Shown one piece after another: positions 51,501 through 64,000 of a stretch of 64,000 bases of DNA; position 1 is the first letter of the stretch; each line of letters begins with the position of its first letter. The stretch is taken from assembly GCF_000189635.1 (NCBI RefSeq), contig NW_002476507.1:682001-746000 (forward strand), written 5' to 3'. The DNA is from Tetrahymena thermophila SB210 (Eukaryota; Ciliophora; Oligohymenophorea; Hymenostomatida; Tetrahymenidae). Below the pieces are notes generated by a model. The model saw nothing but the letters and a program-made list of their open reading frames with translations. It did not search any database and was not told the origin of the DNA. Position numbers and translations under genes: made by a program.

Positions 51501-54466
51501 GACAAGCTGTTATGGTAAGTTTCCCTAATATATATGACTAACCTTTAAGAGTGAACTAAGAATTATCTTGTAGCATCTATAATTACAGTAAATTAATTGT
51601 TTTAATAATAAACTACAGCAAATACAAGATAAATCTTTAATATCACATTTCATAAATAAAATTTATTTAATTTTTATAGATTAGACTAATATTGATTATT
51701 GTAGTTAATGTATAATATCTGGATTGAGGGTTAAGATGTATGTGAGTTAAACAATGGTATTAGGATAATTATATTCAATAATAATTTATACGTTAAGAAA
51801 CCCTGGAAGATTTGATGCTTCTGTTTAGAAGGTATACATTAATAAATTATAGTTTAAATCATAAACTTATATTTTAAATCGTTAGTGGGTCATTGAAGTA
51901 TCAGATGCAAGCGAATAATATATAATAATGAGAAGTTTTGATACTACTGCAAATTATATGATTGATGAATTTATTTAGAATCCTTATCAAAGTTATATAA
52001 ATTTTTATGATTCTCCATCGACTTCACCTAACTCTAAAATTGTTACATAGCTAACACTAATTAAAGGTGTATTTTCTAACTGGTTATACATACGTCCTCA
52101 AAATTTTAACTCTATGTATCTATGGTGATAAAATAAATATTAAATCTTATATAAATGCTCAATTTTTTTTAATTATAGGCAATAATCATTTATTCTTTCA
52201 AGCAATTAAGATTAAATATCAACAATGAAGGTGGAGACTAGTGTAAAATATCAAAACTAAATCAATATTTTATAAATTTAAATACATATAGGCTGTTGTG
52301 GGAGCACCGGGAGAAATAATGGTTAGGATATATTCCTAAAATGCAATTGGTTAATATGACTTCTAAGTAAATAATTTTTATTATATTTTTATAAATAATA
52401 AACAAATTTTTCTAAATAGATATCTAAATATGGTGATAGCAATTTCTATTCTGATTTAAATATAATTAGATTATATTTTAGTGATTTAAATGTTCTACCT
52501 CTTTCACTTTCCTAAAGTATCTATCAAATCTATACATCAACTACAAGCTTTAACTTATACCTATAATTGAATGGTTAAATATATTCTTCTAATCTTAACC
52601 TTTAATTCACAGTTCCTCCTACAGGTAATCTTGGACTAAAGCTAGGAAATAACTTAAGTATGATATTATTTATATAAAATAAATTGATATTTTAACAAAC
52701 AATTAACAAAATAGACTAATTTACAGTTAACTTTAATAATGGAATCATGATAGGTTATTTACCAATTGTTTTATTAGATTAAACTCAATTTATTCCCTCG
52801 TCTTCTGTTACCTTGTAAGTATCATTTAATGGAGATAACGCTAAAAGCTATTAATGGAATACTAATACTATTTAGTTATAAGCAATACCAAATCCATCAG
52901 CCACACTTATTTTGTAGTTAATTCCTTAAACGTCTCCATCATACATAAATAACAAAGAATTTAAATTCTCTTGCTCTTAAAAAGGGTATTTCTACTATTA
53001 CGTAGCTCTGTATTATCACGAAAAAGAAGAAATGTGTTAGTATAACTAGAATACTATATCTTAATATGTATAGTCTTTTTTTAAATAAATTAACTTAAAT
53101 ACTATTATTATTAAAATGATAAAGGCATGGGCACAAAATACTATTACAACTGATAATTCTCTGTATCCTTGTAATAGTGTTTTTGGGGTGATTTATATAG
53201 ACTCTACTACATTATAGACTCTTTAAGTTGAAAATCTTTTAGCTAATAGATATTATAGGATAGGTGCATACTGTTAATCATAACTAAGCACAACAACAGT
53301 AATTACTAAACTTACATTTGAATAAAATACTAATAACGGAAGTCTATATAAAATACAAGTAGATTTTGCCTAAAATCCAAATATCAATGATATTGTTAAA
53401 TTTTTATGTTACCTATCAATTCATTTTACCCATCACCCTAAATAGTAAATAAATATCTTTTATCAAATTTAATTTAACCTAACTAATTTTTTAACAATAA
53501 TTTAGTGTGAGTACAATTGATGGCATAACTTGCCAAGAATTATCTCAAAGAAGACTTTTGACATAGCAAAAAATACTTTAATTTTTCACAAAAGGAATAA
53601 GTTACTTGAAAAATAAGAAAAGACATCTTTAAAGCTCAAATTTAATATGGAATCCATCATAATGCACAACTACTTATTAGTTAAATAACACCGCTAAAGT
53701 ATTTTCTATGAATTTTTATATTGATAGCAATGAAATCATACCAAATGACTCAGCTACCCTAACGAAAATTTTAACAGATACAACAAATGGGTGTTTTGTC
53801 TCTTACACTAACTAAGTTCTATTAGGTAGATTATTATTAAAAAGAAAATTTCTTTACTTACTTTTTATTAGGCATAACAACAATAGTAAATATATATAAA
53901 GGACAAAAAGTAGAGTAATTAGCTCCTACACCTCGTTTTAATGATCCTTAATCCATTTTTTTAGGTAAATATATTAAAAACCTTTACACAATAAATTTTT
54001 TTTTTGGTTTAAAAAAGGAAACACATGGGCATACTTAGATTAATTCAGTTTAACTTCTACATATGGAAGAATATGGGGTATTCTTGTGTTTGCTAATAGC
54101 ACAATTTTTCCTAGCCCCAGATAAATTCGAGCAGGGTTAGATTCTTAGGACAAAAATGCTTTGGCAATAAAAAACTAAGAATTTAATTTCAACTATATTA
54201 GAGTAAATAAATTTAAAAATTTAATTTTAAAATATTAAAATTTTTTTATTATTTATTATTTTTAGGAGTTTAACGCAACTTTTATTGGTCTTAACCCTGG
54301 ATAATCATATATTTTTTATTATGTTGCATCTAACGAGAATCCTTTTGAATCAATTCAATATAGTTCAGTTAATATGATTAAATTTACTACAATATAAATA
54401 CCCCTATCATCTTTGATGAGATAATTCAAATTATTATTTTTGCTTTTACCAATAGTTTTTATGTGA
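45596..54466 (+). CDS. Giant secreted or surface-anchored protein, copy A
   Basis: Starts with a signal peptide: MKNELLLFIFIVVLLFFEDC, then QIFGGDLKIDYGN as the first mature sequence. The frame continues through many exons split by short AT-rich introns (first donor at 46260; others near 46554, 46838, 47220 and 47930, and onward). I estimate about 2,500 aa. The ectodomain is Ser/Thr/Asn/Tyr-rich, with beta-type modules and scattered Cys, and no catalytic motif was seen. The C-terminal exon ends LLFLLLPIVFM then TGA at 54464-54466. This is a short hydrophobic tail after a polar region, as in GPI-anchored proteins or a single membrane anchor. It is collinear over its whole length with copy B. 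Shared marks include SMQTVSSTNDQIAIIYDENL here and SMSTVSSVSPNAIIYDENL there, and GRIWGILVF against GRFWGILIQ. The family appears to be a lineage-specific ciliate surface family. Exon boundaries are approximate. Confidence 0.75.
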
Positions 54467-55263
54467 ATGATTTAAATGTAATAATAAAATTAATGCTCAT
54501 AGACTTGTCTTATTAACTTTTTATAATTAAAAAAATTGAATTTATATCTCTTAATATTAAAATGATGTGTTAATAACAAAATCATTATTTAAACTTAATT
54601 TGATAGTAATTCAACTAACAACACATTTTATTTATATAAATATTTTGAGCTATGAAACATTTTTAAATAATAAATTGATTTCAATGACAAATTCGAACAA
54701 AAATTTTACTTGTTTAATAAAAAAATAAGTGAGTTTTTTTTACGTGAAATCTAAGTATAAGATTAAAGTATTTGTAAAAATGAAATAAGATATTATGTGG
54801 TTAAATATTACTGATATTTAATGTAGATTGGTAGAAATGTGATAATAATAATTATAATAAAATCTATGGTTTTAAAGAATATTAGCTAAAATTCATAAAA
54901 TAAAAAAGATTTAATTTTTCAATTTAATCTTAAATGGATAGTCATTATTTAATAAATTAATTGCAACAAGCAAATGCATTTATAATATTCTTGATCCAAA
55001 GATTTATGATTATTATTTTTCATATATTCGGTCTCTATGTAACAACTAAAAAGATTAATTAATATAAATTACCATAAAAATAGGTTTTGAAAGATAAAAT
55101 AAATAATTAATAGTTCATATCTTTGATTTATTATAAGGAAATAAAAATTTTTATAGCTTCTAATTCATTAGCCATTATACTAGTTCATCTGCTTAGATAT
55201 CTATAAGCTTTAGCGATTTGATTTACATATATATTGGCATATATACAAATAAATTTCTAAGAC
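54467..55263. other. Spacer between tandem paralogs
   Basis: About 800 AT-rich bases between the stop of copy A and the start of copy B. No coding remnants or direct repeats marking the duplication could be identified by eye. Confidence 0.45.
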
Positions 55264-58200
55264 ATGAAAAATTAAATCATATTATTATTAGGATAAATTT
55301 TAAGAATCCTAATATTTATATCTTACTTACCTAGGTATGCGTACGGAGGACAGATTTTTGGAGGAGATGTTGATTTAGACTTTGGTAATGCTTAAAAAAT
55401 GAGCATAATAAGTTTTAAATTTCAATTGCAAACATCATTAATGAGAGATGATTTTTTAAAAATAAATTTCCCATTTTCTTTGCACAATTAGTTAAGACCC
55501 AGCTGGATATTTTCAGATTTTTTAAGTGTTCCTTTTGGTTTGTAAGTAATGTGGAGAAATTATGATTAAAATAATCAACCTTCAACTAGTTAAAACTATG
55601 CTTAAGTTTTTACTGATGCCATAGATTCCTCTACCTATTATATTCGTTTACTTGATCAAAATTAATTAGTTACTTCTGTCCCAAGCTAAGTATGGAAGTA
55701 GTTAACATTCACAATAAAAGATCGCTAAGCTCTGAAAAATTAAAAAGCAAGCTAGATATTATAAATATCTATGTCTACTGTCTCTAGTGTATCTCCAAAT
55801 GCTATAATATATGATGAAAATCTTGCATTCAATTTCTTCTACTTATCAGATGTGCCTTCTACTTAAATTGGTGTTTCCTTAGTTAATTATGATAAAGTGA
55901 ATTCTTAAAAAATGGGATTTCTGTAAACTATATCAATAGGTATAATAAGCTTTATTTTGGATAAATTACTTTTACAAATTTATTAATCTTGTTGTTGATT
56001 GAAAATAATGTTTAAAGTATTTTTATTTATATAAAATGTAATAAAAAATTAGATATTGATTTTTCTTAAATGAGTGCTAACGATCTCAATGATGATCTCA
56101 GATTAGTATTTAGTGTTGATAACTAGGAATTTTTATTTTAAGGTGAATGCTTTAGCGCTACAAGATATGAGCTCCCAATAATTAATCCAATTTTATCACA
56201 ATACATAAAATGTACAATAGATACTAATTTAAACTAGATGAATGTTCAACTACTTAAAGTAAAACATTACATAAATATATAAATATTAAATTTTTTTTTT
56301 TGTTACAGGGAGCTTTAACCAATCAAACAGCAGTAAGAATATAAACGTATTTAATGAATCCTTTAAGAGTAATAACAGGTGTATCATTAGAAGTAAAGGT
56401 TTTACGTTTATATTCACCATTAATTGTTGCTATAGGATCTTAATAAGCTATCCTTTAAACTGTACCTATAAATGTTATAGATAATTAAATTTATATGGCT
56501 TGGGGATTAAGGTATTTTTATTTAATAAAGAAGATATTGATAAGTCTATTATTTATATTATAAAAGACCTGATTCAAGCCTGCCTCTTTAACTAAAGATT
56601 GTTAGAGCAGATTAATCTGGAGCTTATTAACCCATGAATTCTTTTAAAGTTGTGTTTTAAATAGATGCAGATTCTCCTTAAGCTACTGAGCTCAAAGTTA
56701 ATATCCTAATAGGAAATGCTGATCAATTAGCTACAATTGTTGGAGGTTCAATAGCATCCAACTTACCACCTTGTCCTAATAAATAAGTAGTTTGCAGAGA
56801 GGCCTCAAAAAATAATCCAAGCAAACGAAAAATAGCTTGTTCAGGAGTATGCTATCTTAGAAAAGCTACATCATACTAAGTATCATTTAAAATGTATTTT
56901 TGAATTATTCATTCTTATTATAAAAAAATAAAATAAAAATAGGTTTTTTTAAAACTATGTTAAAATTTATTTATTTTATTAAATTAACTTTCATTTTTTG
57001 ATAAAAAAAGGATTTTTCCATATAGCACTTACCAAGATCCTATTGATTGCTCAAATTTTGGTGCTTTGAGCATTCAATCAGCTACTTATAGTTAAAATTA
57101 AGATATAGGTTACATATTCGCTAGATCAAAAGGCTTTCAATCATCTGGTTTTAGTATATTATAAGACACTATTCCTCAAGACAGCTCATAAAAATTAATT
57201 ACAAATCTTTAGAATTTTCCATTCATAAATATGCTCTTAAGTGCTAGAGACTTTTAAGATTACACAGATGATGAAATATATAGTCATAGCTTAATCTATA
57301 GTGCCACTGATAAATCGCTTTATAGTTAAGAATTTATCCTTCCATCCAACTCTATTAATTTCCTTACCTATGCTAATTAGTTTAGCGATCTTTAGATATT
57401 TAAAGTTACATTTAATTCTGCATCCAATTTTATTTCTTAATATGATAGTAATTTGATAGCCTAAATGAGTGTCCCAAAAAATGTTTTATCAATTAACACT
57501 ATTAATGGAAAAAATTGGGTTAGAACTCCTGCAAGTAATGCCTAAGTTATTGTTTCGTCATAAAGCGATAGCTCTGCTATATCACCTGTTACTGGTAATA
57601 ATGTTTAATTATTAATTTTTACTGTTTTTAATCATTCTTAGTATATAAAATGTTATTTATTTTACAGCACCTAATCTTGGTATTTAGATATCTCCATATG
57701 AATAAAGACTTGTTTGGAATACTTTGATTCCTCTATCTGATATTACTAAATCATTTACTTTAGCAGATGTAAATGCACTTAATCCTAATTCCCCACCAAT
57801 AACTATTCCAAATGGAGCAGGCTTTGTTTTACTTTTTAATCAAAATTTTGTTCCTTAGACAATGGCAACTGGGGATTATTTTGAAAGATATCCTATCAGC
57901 AATTAGCATATGAGTATGAAAGTAATTTATAGTACTTCAACTAGTGTAAATGCTTATAACAAAGTAAATAATTTTATTGAAACTACTATAAACCTAAATA
58001 TAAAAAAAAATATCTCAATTATTATTTATTTTTAAATAAAAAAATCAATAAACTCAAGGTTTTATAGTAGTTAAATCTTTTTCAAAAATTAAAAAAATAA
58101 ATCAATCATATTTTAAGTTATATTTTCTATACAAAAAAGTACACATCTTGTTAGCTTGTAGCTTAATAACATTTAGCACTTGACTAATTTTATTCTTCAG

Positions 58201-61200
58201 CCAATAATGAATAATAATGGGGATTGAGGCCATTTATTATTTAAGGATTTAGTTCAATTTATGTAGATGATTATGTGTTTGATATTTATGTAAATACTAT
58301 TGATGGTATTAATGGCCCAGCAAATTAACAGCAAGTAAACAGCTATGTTTTAATAAATGCTTTTGTTATTTAATAAAATCCTTACACAACAATTAGTGGT
58401 GGATCGACTACGTATTGGCTTAGAGCTACAATATCAAATTATTACTCTAGCTCTCAAACCAGCAATACTGGAAGATATATACCAACTCTATTTAAAATAT
58501 AAGGTAATATTCCAGCTACCCAAGCTTCATAAACATCAAGAATAGTAATCTTTTTCGATAGTGGTTCTCCATTCTATAATAACATCTTTTCTAATGAAAT
58601 AAACTGTGCATCAACAACTGGAAACATTGAAGTAAAATGTAAAGGATACGAGACTGGTTCACTAAATATTAACAATTATTTAACCCTTTCTCGTATAGAA
58701 GTTGAACTCTCAAGTTATACTTCCCAATTTATTGTTATTATTCCTATAAGAGCTAAAGTTAATGTAAATTAATTTTAATAAAATATATATAAAAATATGA
58801 ATAATTTTAGGTTCAAACTGTGAATTTCTTTGTAGGACTTATGTCTCCTCATAGTTATTTTACTGGCCCTACAAATTAAGACAAAATGTATGGATAACTA
58901 TGGATGGTTCGAAACGCATATTCACTAACTTACCCTTAAACAACTCTTTAAGGTAATCAATTAAATAAAAAATTTTTTTATAAATAATAATTTATATTTA
59001 TTTTTCTATATCTAAAGCACCTCCAACAATCTATAATTCTGGAGGATCGATTACAAATATATAAAATGGTCTAAAATGTATAGGTGGTAATTGCTAAGTT
59101 GGAGTTTAACAAGCTTCTATGACACTTTCAACATCTATAAACCAATCAAGCATGGCAACTAGCCCTATTGACACTAGAGGAATTTTAGTAAATAGTAATA
59201 TGAATTCAAATATAGATTTTGGCTCAGCATTCACATTTGTTGCGGCTTATCAGTTTTTCAATACAAATTCTAATATAGCTGGGTGGTCAAATTATATCTT
59301 TTTTAGATATAAATATTATGAATTGCAATCTGATACTTTAATAAGAGTGAACAATTACTAATATGGTAAAATAATAAATATTATTACAATTAAAAAATTT
59401 TAATTTTTTAAATTTTAGGTGTTTATTGTAGTAATGATGGAGCTATTTCTTCAACAGGAACTATCTCCAACATAAATTTATACAAATGGGCAGGTTAAAA
59501 TATACCAGCTTTCAGTGCTTGGAGTTACTCAGGAGGAAATGTAGCTACTATTGCATCTAACTTTTATAAAATTGATTAATATTTTAGCATAACTGGTTTC
59601 ACTGCTTCATCAATAGGAGCATCCATTTAATCAACAGTGTTAAATTTTAATTTCGCTTGTCCATTCGATTTGGACTAAAATTTTTACATCATCCTATCAT
59701 CAAACAATAATGTTAACTTACCTTTTGCAAATGATCCTATTTATTAACAGTGCTAATTGTTAATACAATCATCTAATCCTATGGAAGATATGTAGTCATT
59801 AACTTAAGGTAGTTAGTGCTAAGTAGTATCTAATACAAACTAGCAGTATGTTTATATGATTAGCTCAATTACAAGTAATTTGATTACATAAAAATATAAT
59901 ATAAACTAAAATTTATAATTTTAAATAGACAAATTTCCCTAAAATTCATTGCTCTCGTTGAATCATTATCTTGCAAGTTCTCCGTATGATTTAAATTTTA
60001 TATTTTTATGCCAATTCTAAAAAAAATTATTATTAATAAATAATAGATTGAATGGCAGCACATCTAGTGTGATAATTTAAATATCTTCAACTCCTGTTGG
60101 AGGTTCATCTAATATTATTGCCCAATCATCTAGCAGCAATTTGGTTTATGATTTAAGTTAACTAGCTACAAAGTTAATACTTAATAACTTTGCCTCGACT
60201 ACTGACAATAGGGTAAGAGAGTTTATATGAAATTTTAATAAAATACAAATTTATTAATTTTATATTTAATGTAAATATTTTTAAAAATAAAATAAGAGCA
60301 TTGTTACAACTTTTACCTTTAGTATGGCATTCTAAAGCAGGTAAATGTGGGCAGGGGAGTATTACTTAATTAATACAGGTGCTTTGCAATCTATTAATCT
60401 TTCAAAAGCTAATTAGCTTAGATGCATGGTTCTAGAAAGTGATTTATCACCTTCTCATAGATTTGGATAAGTTCAATATAATTAACTTTCTAATATGTAT
60501 TTCTACTTAAAATACCCAGTTTTTAACAATAATCCATCTTTTTATGTTTAATGCAAATATATGATAATGCCAACTTCACTCTCTTCTAATACTCCATTAA
60601 GTATGAGGGTTGAGTTCCCTATAAATAGATAAATAATAAATTTTGTCAACCTTAACTTTCCTACCTTTTTAGATATTACAACTGGAACAATATCTGCAAC
60701 TGTAAAATATAACTTAAAACAAAAATATTTTTATTGAATGAAAATTTTTTAATTTATTTAGCTAACAAAGTATTATGATACTCCTGGTAGTAATTTAGAA
60801 CTATACTTTAATCTTACCAGCTCTGTTGTAACTATGAATCAAAATTCTAGGGTAGTTATTGTATTCCCTATTTATTATTCACCTAATTTGGGTAGAGATG
60901 GGGTAGTTAATTGCTATTTAATGCCAAACGAAGACAAAGTATCTTGTTTTGTAACAGAAGAACGTACTTTAGATATTAGGTATTTTTCAAATACTTATGC
61001 TCCTGGAACTTAATTTATAATCAAAGTAACTGGTAAATAAATAGCTTTATTTTTTATGAATTCCATTTAATCCTTTATAACTTAATTAAGGTGTCACATA
61101 GCCACAATTCTTTTAGACATATCAATTTTTTATTGCATTTGATAATGATACTGACGATACTTCATACAGCGAATATCTATTTATCTCTGATGTGATAAAC

Positions 61201-64000
61201 ACTTCTGCAAATAGCAATCTATAAAATAATTTACAAGGCCTAATAGAAATCCGCTCAATAACTATTTAGTCTTTATATCTAAGAGAAGCAGGGGTTTAAT
61301 ATTAATTTAACATTTATATTAACCCTAATGTTAAACCAATTGTGTATGGATAAGCAATCATGATTAATTTCCCACCAATTTACTAATATGTATTAGAATA
61401 AAATATAACTCCTGACTGTTCAGTAACTTCACCAAGTAAGTAAATTCAAAACAAAAATTGTATGCCAATTATTTGAAATTTATCAAAAGTAAATCCTCTT
61501 TAAAACTATGTTGGCTCGTGTCGTGTTTCAGGTCTAAGGATAAAAATGTTTGTAAATTAATAAATGAATCCAGGAAATTTCTATAATTTGACTGTTTTTA
61601 CTATAAGAAATCCATCTAGATTTGATTCTTCTGTTTACAAAGTAACAAAATTAATTTTCATTAAATAGGAGTAATTTATTTCAATAAAAAATTAGTGGAT
61701 AGTAGAAGTTTCTGATATAACACAGCAAATAGTAGTCTTAAGAAGTTTTGGTATGTCAGCTAACTTTAATGTAGATACATTCATACAAAACCCAAATTAA
61801 AATTATCTTAACTACTATGATGGACCTAATTTTAGCACTGCTAAATAAGTAATATCTCTAAATATGATATAAGGTGTAATGTCAAAGTGGTTATATATTG
61901 CAAGAGAAAAATATGAACCTGCATGGTGCCGCTCGTACCTACTTACAAGCAAATCATACCCTATTTCAACTTTTTAGATAGAAACTTTTGTAAAAAATTT
62001 AATCATGAACTTTAAATTTATATTTATATTTAATTTAAATTAAAATATAGGTTGTTGTAGGAACTCAAACTGCTTAAATAAGAGTTTATTCTCCAAATGC
62101 AATAGGGTTCTATGCATTTTAAGTAAATTTTCTAAATTTAAATTATTCTAATATTTTTTTTATTAAAGACATATAAATACGGTGATGGAGATTATTACTC
62201 AGATTTGCCCATTTTATAACTTACTTTTGATAACCTTAACTTGTAGCCTTTCTTTTTCAACGAAGTAACTTTGAATGTTATGTCATCTGCAACATAAAGT
62301 CCTCTGTTAATTACCTTAGGAGCATTACCCCCTGTTAATTATGTTACTGTAAATTTCTCGATATCCCCGACTGCTAATAATATTGGATTGCAGCTGATTG
62401 GAAGTCAAAGTATAAAAATTTTTAAAATATTTAAATTAATAATTTAAAAAAAAAAATAATAGATGTAGCATAAGTGAATATTACTAATTCATTGTAGATG
62501 GCTTTACTTAATATTTAGGTTTCTAATCCTGCATAGTTTACTCCAGGTTCTACAACCAGCTTCTAATATACTCTAAGTGGAGGTAATGCTAACTCTTATA
62601 AAATATAAGGAGGAATTTTAAATATCGTTGTAGTAAGCAATCCAAGCTCAACATTATAAACATTCATCTAATAATCTAGTGTTCTACCAACTAACCCAGT
62701 TAATAGCAAAAACTTTGAATACAAATGCTCATAATTAGGTTTATTTTACTACTATGTCGCATTTAGTTATCCTGAAAACTCATCTATTTGTTAATATAAA
62801 GAAGCTCAAATCATTAATTTGGTAACAATTCAAATTATTTTAAATAAATTAAAAAAGAATAAATATAAAATTTAAAAAGACATGGCAGTAATCTACAGAA
62901 GATAATGGTTATGGCAACATGTATAAGTGCTTTAGTTAATTTGGCGTAGTAAATGTATAACAAACGACTAATTTTAATATTCTCACAATCAACAATTTAC
63001 TTGCTACAAGAAATTATATTTTCGGAGGATTCTGCTAATCATAAAGAGGTGACTAAAATCCAACTTAATATATGACATTTTAAGCTTAGAGCAATAATGG
63101 AAAACTCTATAAGATAGAATTTGATTTTGTTAGTAAGCCTTCTCTTGAATAGATAGTTAAATTAGCTTGTTTCCTATCTATTCATTTTTATACTCATCCT
63201 ACATTGTAAAAAAATAAAATATCAAATTATCATATGAATTTTCATATTTTTTAAAACAGAGTTAGCACACTCGATGGTATCTATTGCAGTGAACTTGCCC
63301 ATAATCGTTTATTAAAAGCACAAGATGATCAATATTAAGAAATAAATAACTTTGATTTAGATAACCAAAACAGGATACTTGATCTCAACTAATATTATCT
63401 CAATTTAAAAAATAACAAAATAAACTTATCTACTTGCGTGTATCCTAATATAGTTAATACTACTGCAATATAGTATCCAATTGTTTTTTATATGAATCTA
63501 AATGAATATTTACAGAATGATGACTTATATTAGAGGTTAGCCTAAACAACATAAAATGGTTGCTTTAAAGACTATGTAACTCAAGGAGTTATAGGTATAA
63601 ATTAACTTATTTATTTATTTTAAATATTCTTTGATATCTAAAAATATCTATTTTATTTAAACTAAAGGCATTCCATAGATAGTTAACATTTAACCTTCAG
63701 TATAAGTTTAATCTATTCCACCATCTCTTTCCTTTAATATAAACTCAAATTTTTATTAAGGTAATTTTATCGTTTAAAGTATTTTTTAATTAATTTTTAT
63801 ACGGCTCTACAAAAGGACTTACATGGGTATACTTAGACAGTTTGACTCTTAATTCAAATGGTAGGTTCTGGGGAATATTAATTTAAGACACAAGGGTAGC
63901 TAGCGTAGCTATTCCAAATCTTCCAACACCTACCTAAATAAGATACGGATAAAATTATGATGGGACTAGTGCGCTCTCTAGCTTTTATTTCTTTTCTGAT
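55264..64000 (+). CDS. Giant secreted or surface-anchored protein, copy B (partial, runs off the window)
   Basis: Tandem paralog of copy A. The start MKNQIILLLGQILRILIFIS is a signal-peptide-like hydrophobic N-terminus, followed by QIFGGDVDLDFGNAQKM, which matches QIFGGDLKIDYGNTQKL in copy A. Many short introns interrupt it, at positions comparable to copy A where checked (for example after the YDENL region, and before DIDFSQMSANDLNDDL against DIDLTSLNSNDIDDKF). A later module reads SVVTMNQNSRVVIVFPIYYSP, against SVVTLYGSQARVIISFPVYYPP in copy A. The segment FWGILIQDTRVASVAIPNL near the window end corresponds to the region about 400 bases before the stop of copy A. The true end should therefore lie within several hundred bases beyond 64000. 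Similarity is moderate, so the duplication is old. The function is unknown; a cell-surface role is inferred from the signal peptide and from the anchor of copy A. Confidence 0.75.

Noticed and set aside
58357-59361. Short plus-strand open stretches read with the standard code inside copy B
   Set aside because: They are fragments or alternate frames of the giant surface-protein gene, not separate genes.

Overview
This window reads as nuclear DNA of an oligohymenophorean ciliate, most likely Tetrahymena or a close relative. The DNA is very AT-rich. Conserved proteins are continuous only when TAA and TAG are read as glutamine and TGA alone is the stop. Most introns are short, AT-rich and GT..AG, about 45 to 260 nt, which is longer than the tiny introns of Paramecium. 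Under the standard code nearly every gene looks fragmented, so all gene models here were read by eye in the ciliate code. No tRNA, rRNA, CRISPR array or intact transposon was recognised.

Layout. At 0.3-7.4 kb there are two minus-strand membrane transport genes, an MFS/SLC37-like carrier and a P5B (ATP13A-type) P-type ATPase. At 8.7-14.8 kb lies a large plus-strand gene resembling the axonemal dynein light-chain domain protein AXDND1. At 17-30 kb two divergent minus-strand paralogs share a domain I cannot name. They are separated by almost 9 kb without genes, which contains a cluster of AT palindromes, a degenerate tandem array of about 150-bp units and a 192-bp duplication with a GT microsatellite. 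The stretch 30.1-35.1 kb is also gene-free.

At 35-45 kb there is a dense cluster: an EF-hand-like/C2/coiled-coil/transmembrane protein, the TRAPP subunit TRAPPC4, a small helical protein, a conserved coiled-coil protein on the minus strand, a leucine-rich-repeat protein and mitochondrial EF-Ts. At 45.6-64 kb two very large collinear tandem paralogs encode secreted or surface-anchored proteins. The second runs off the window.

The genes look like independent eukaryotic transcription units rather than operons. Themes are membrane transport, secretory traffic (TRAPP), cilia (AXDND1-like), mitochondrial translation (EF-Ts) and a lineage-specific surface protein family. The best candidates for undescribed biology are the giant tandem surface-protein pair, the paralog pair with the shared unknown domain, and the palindrome cluster upstream of one of them.
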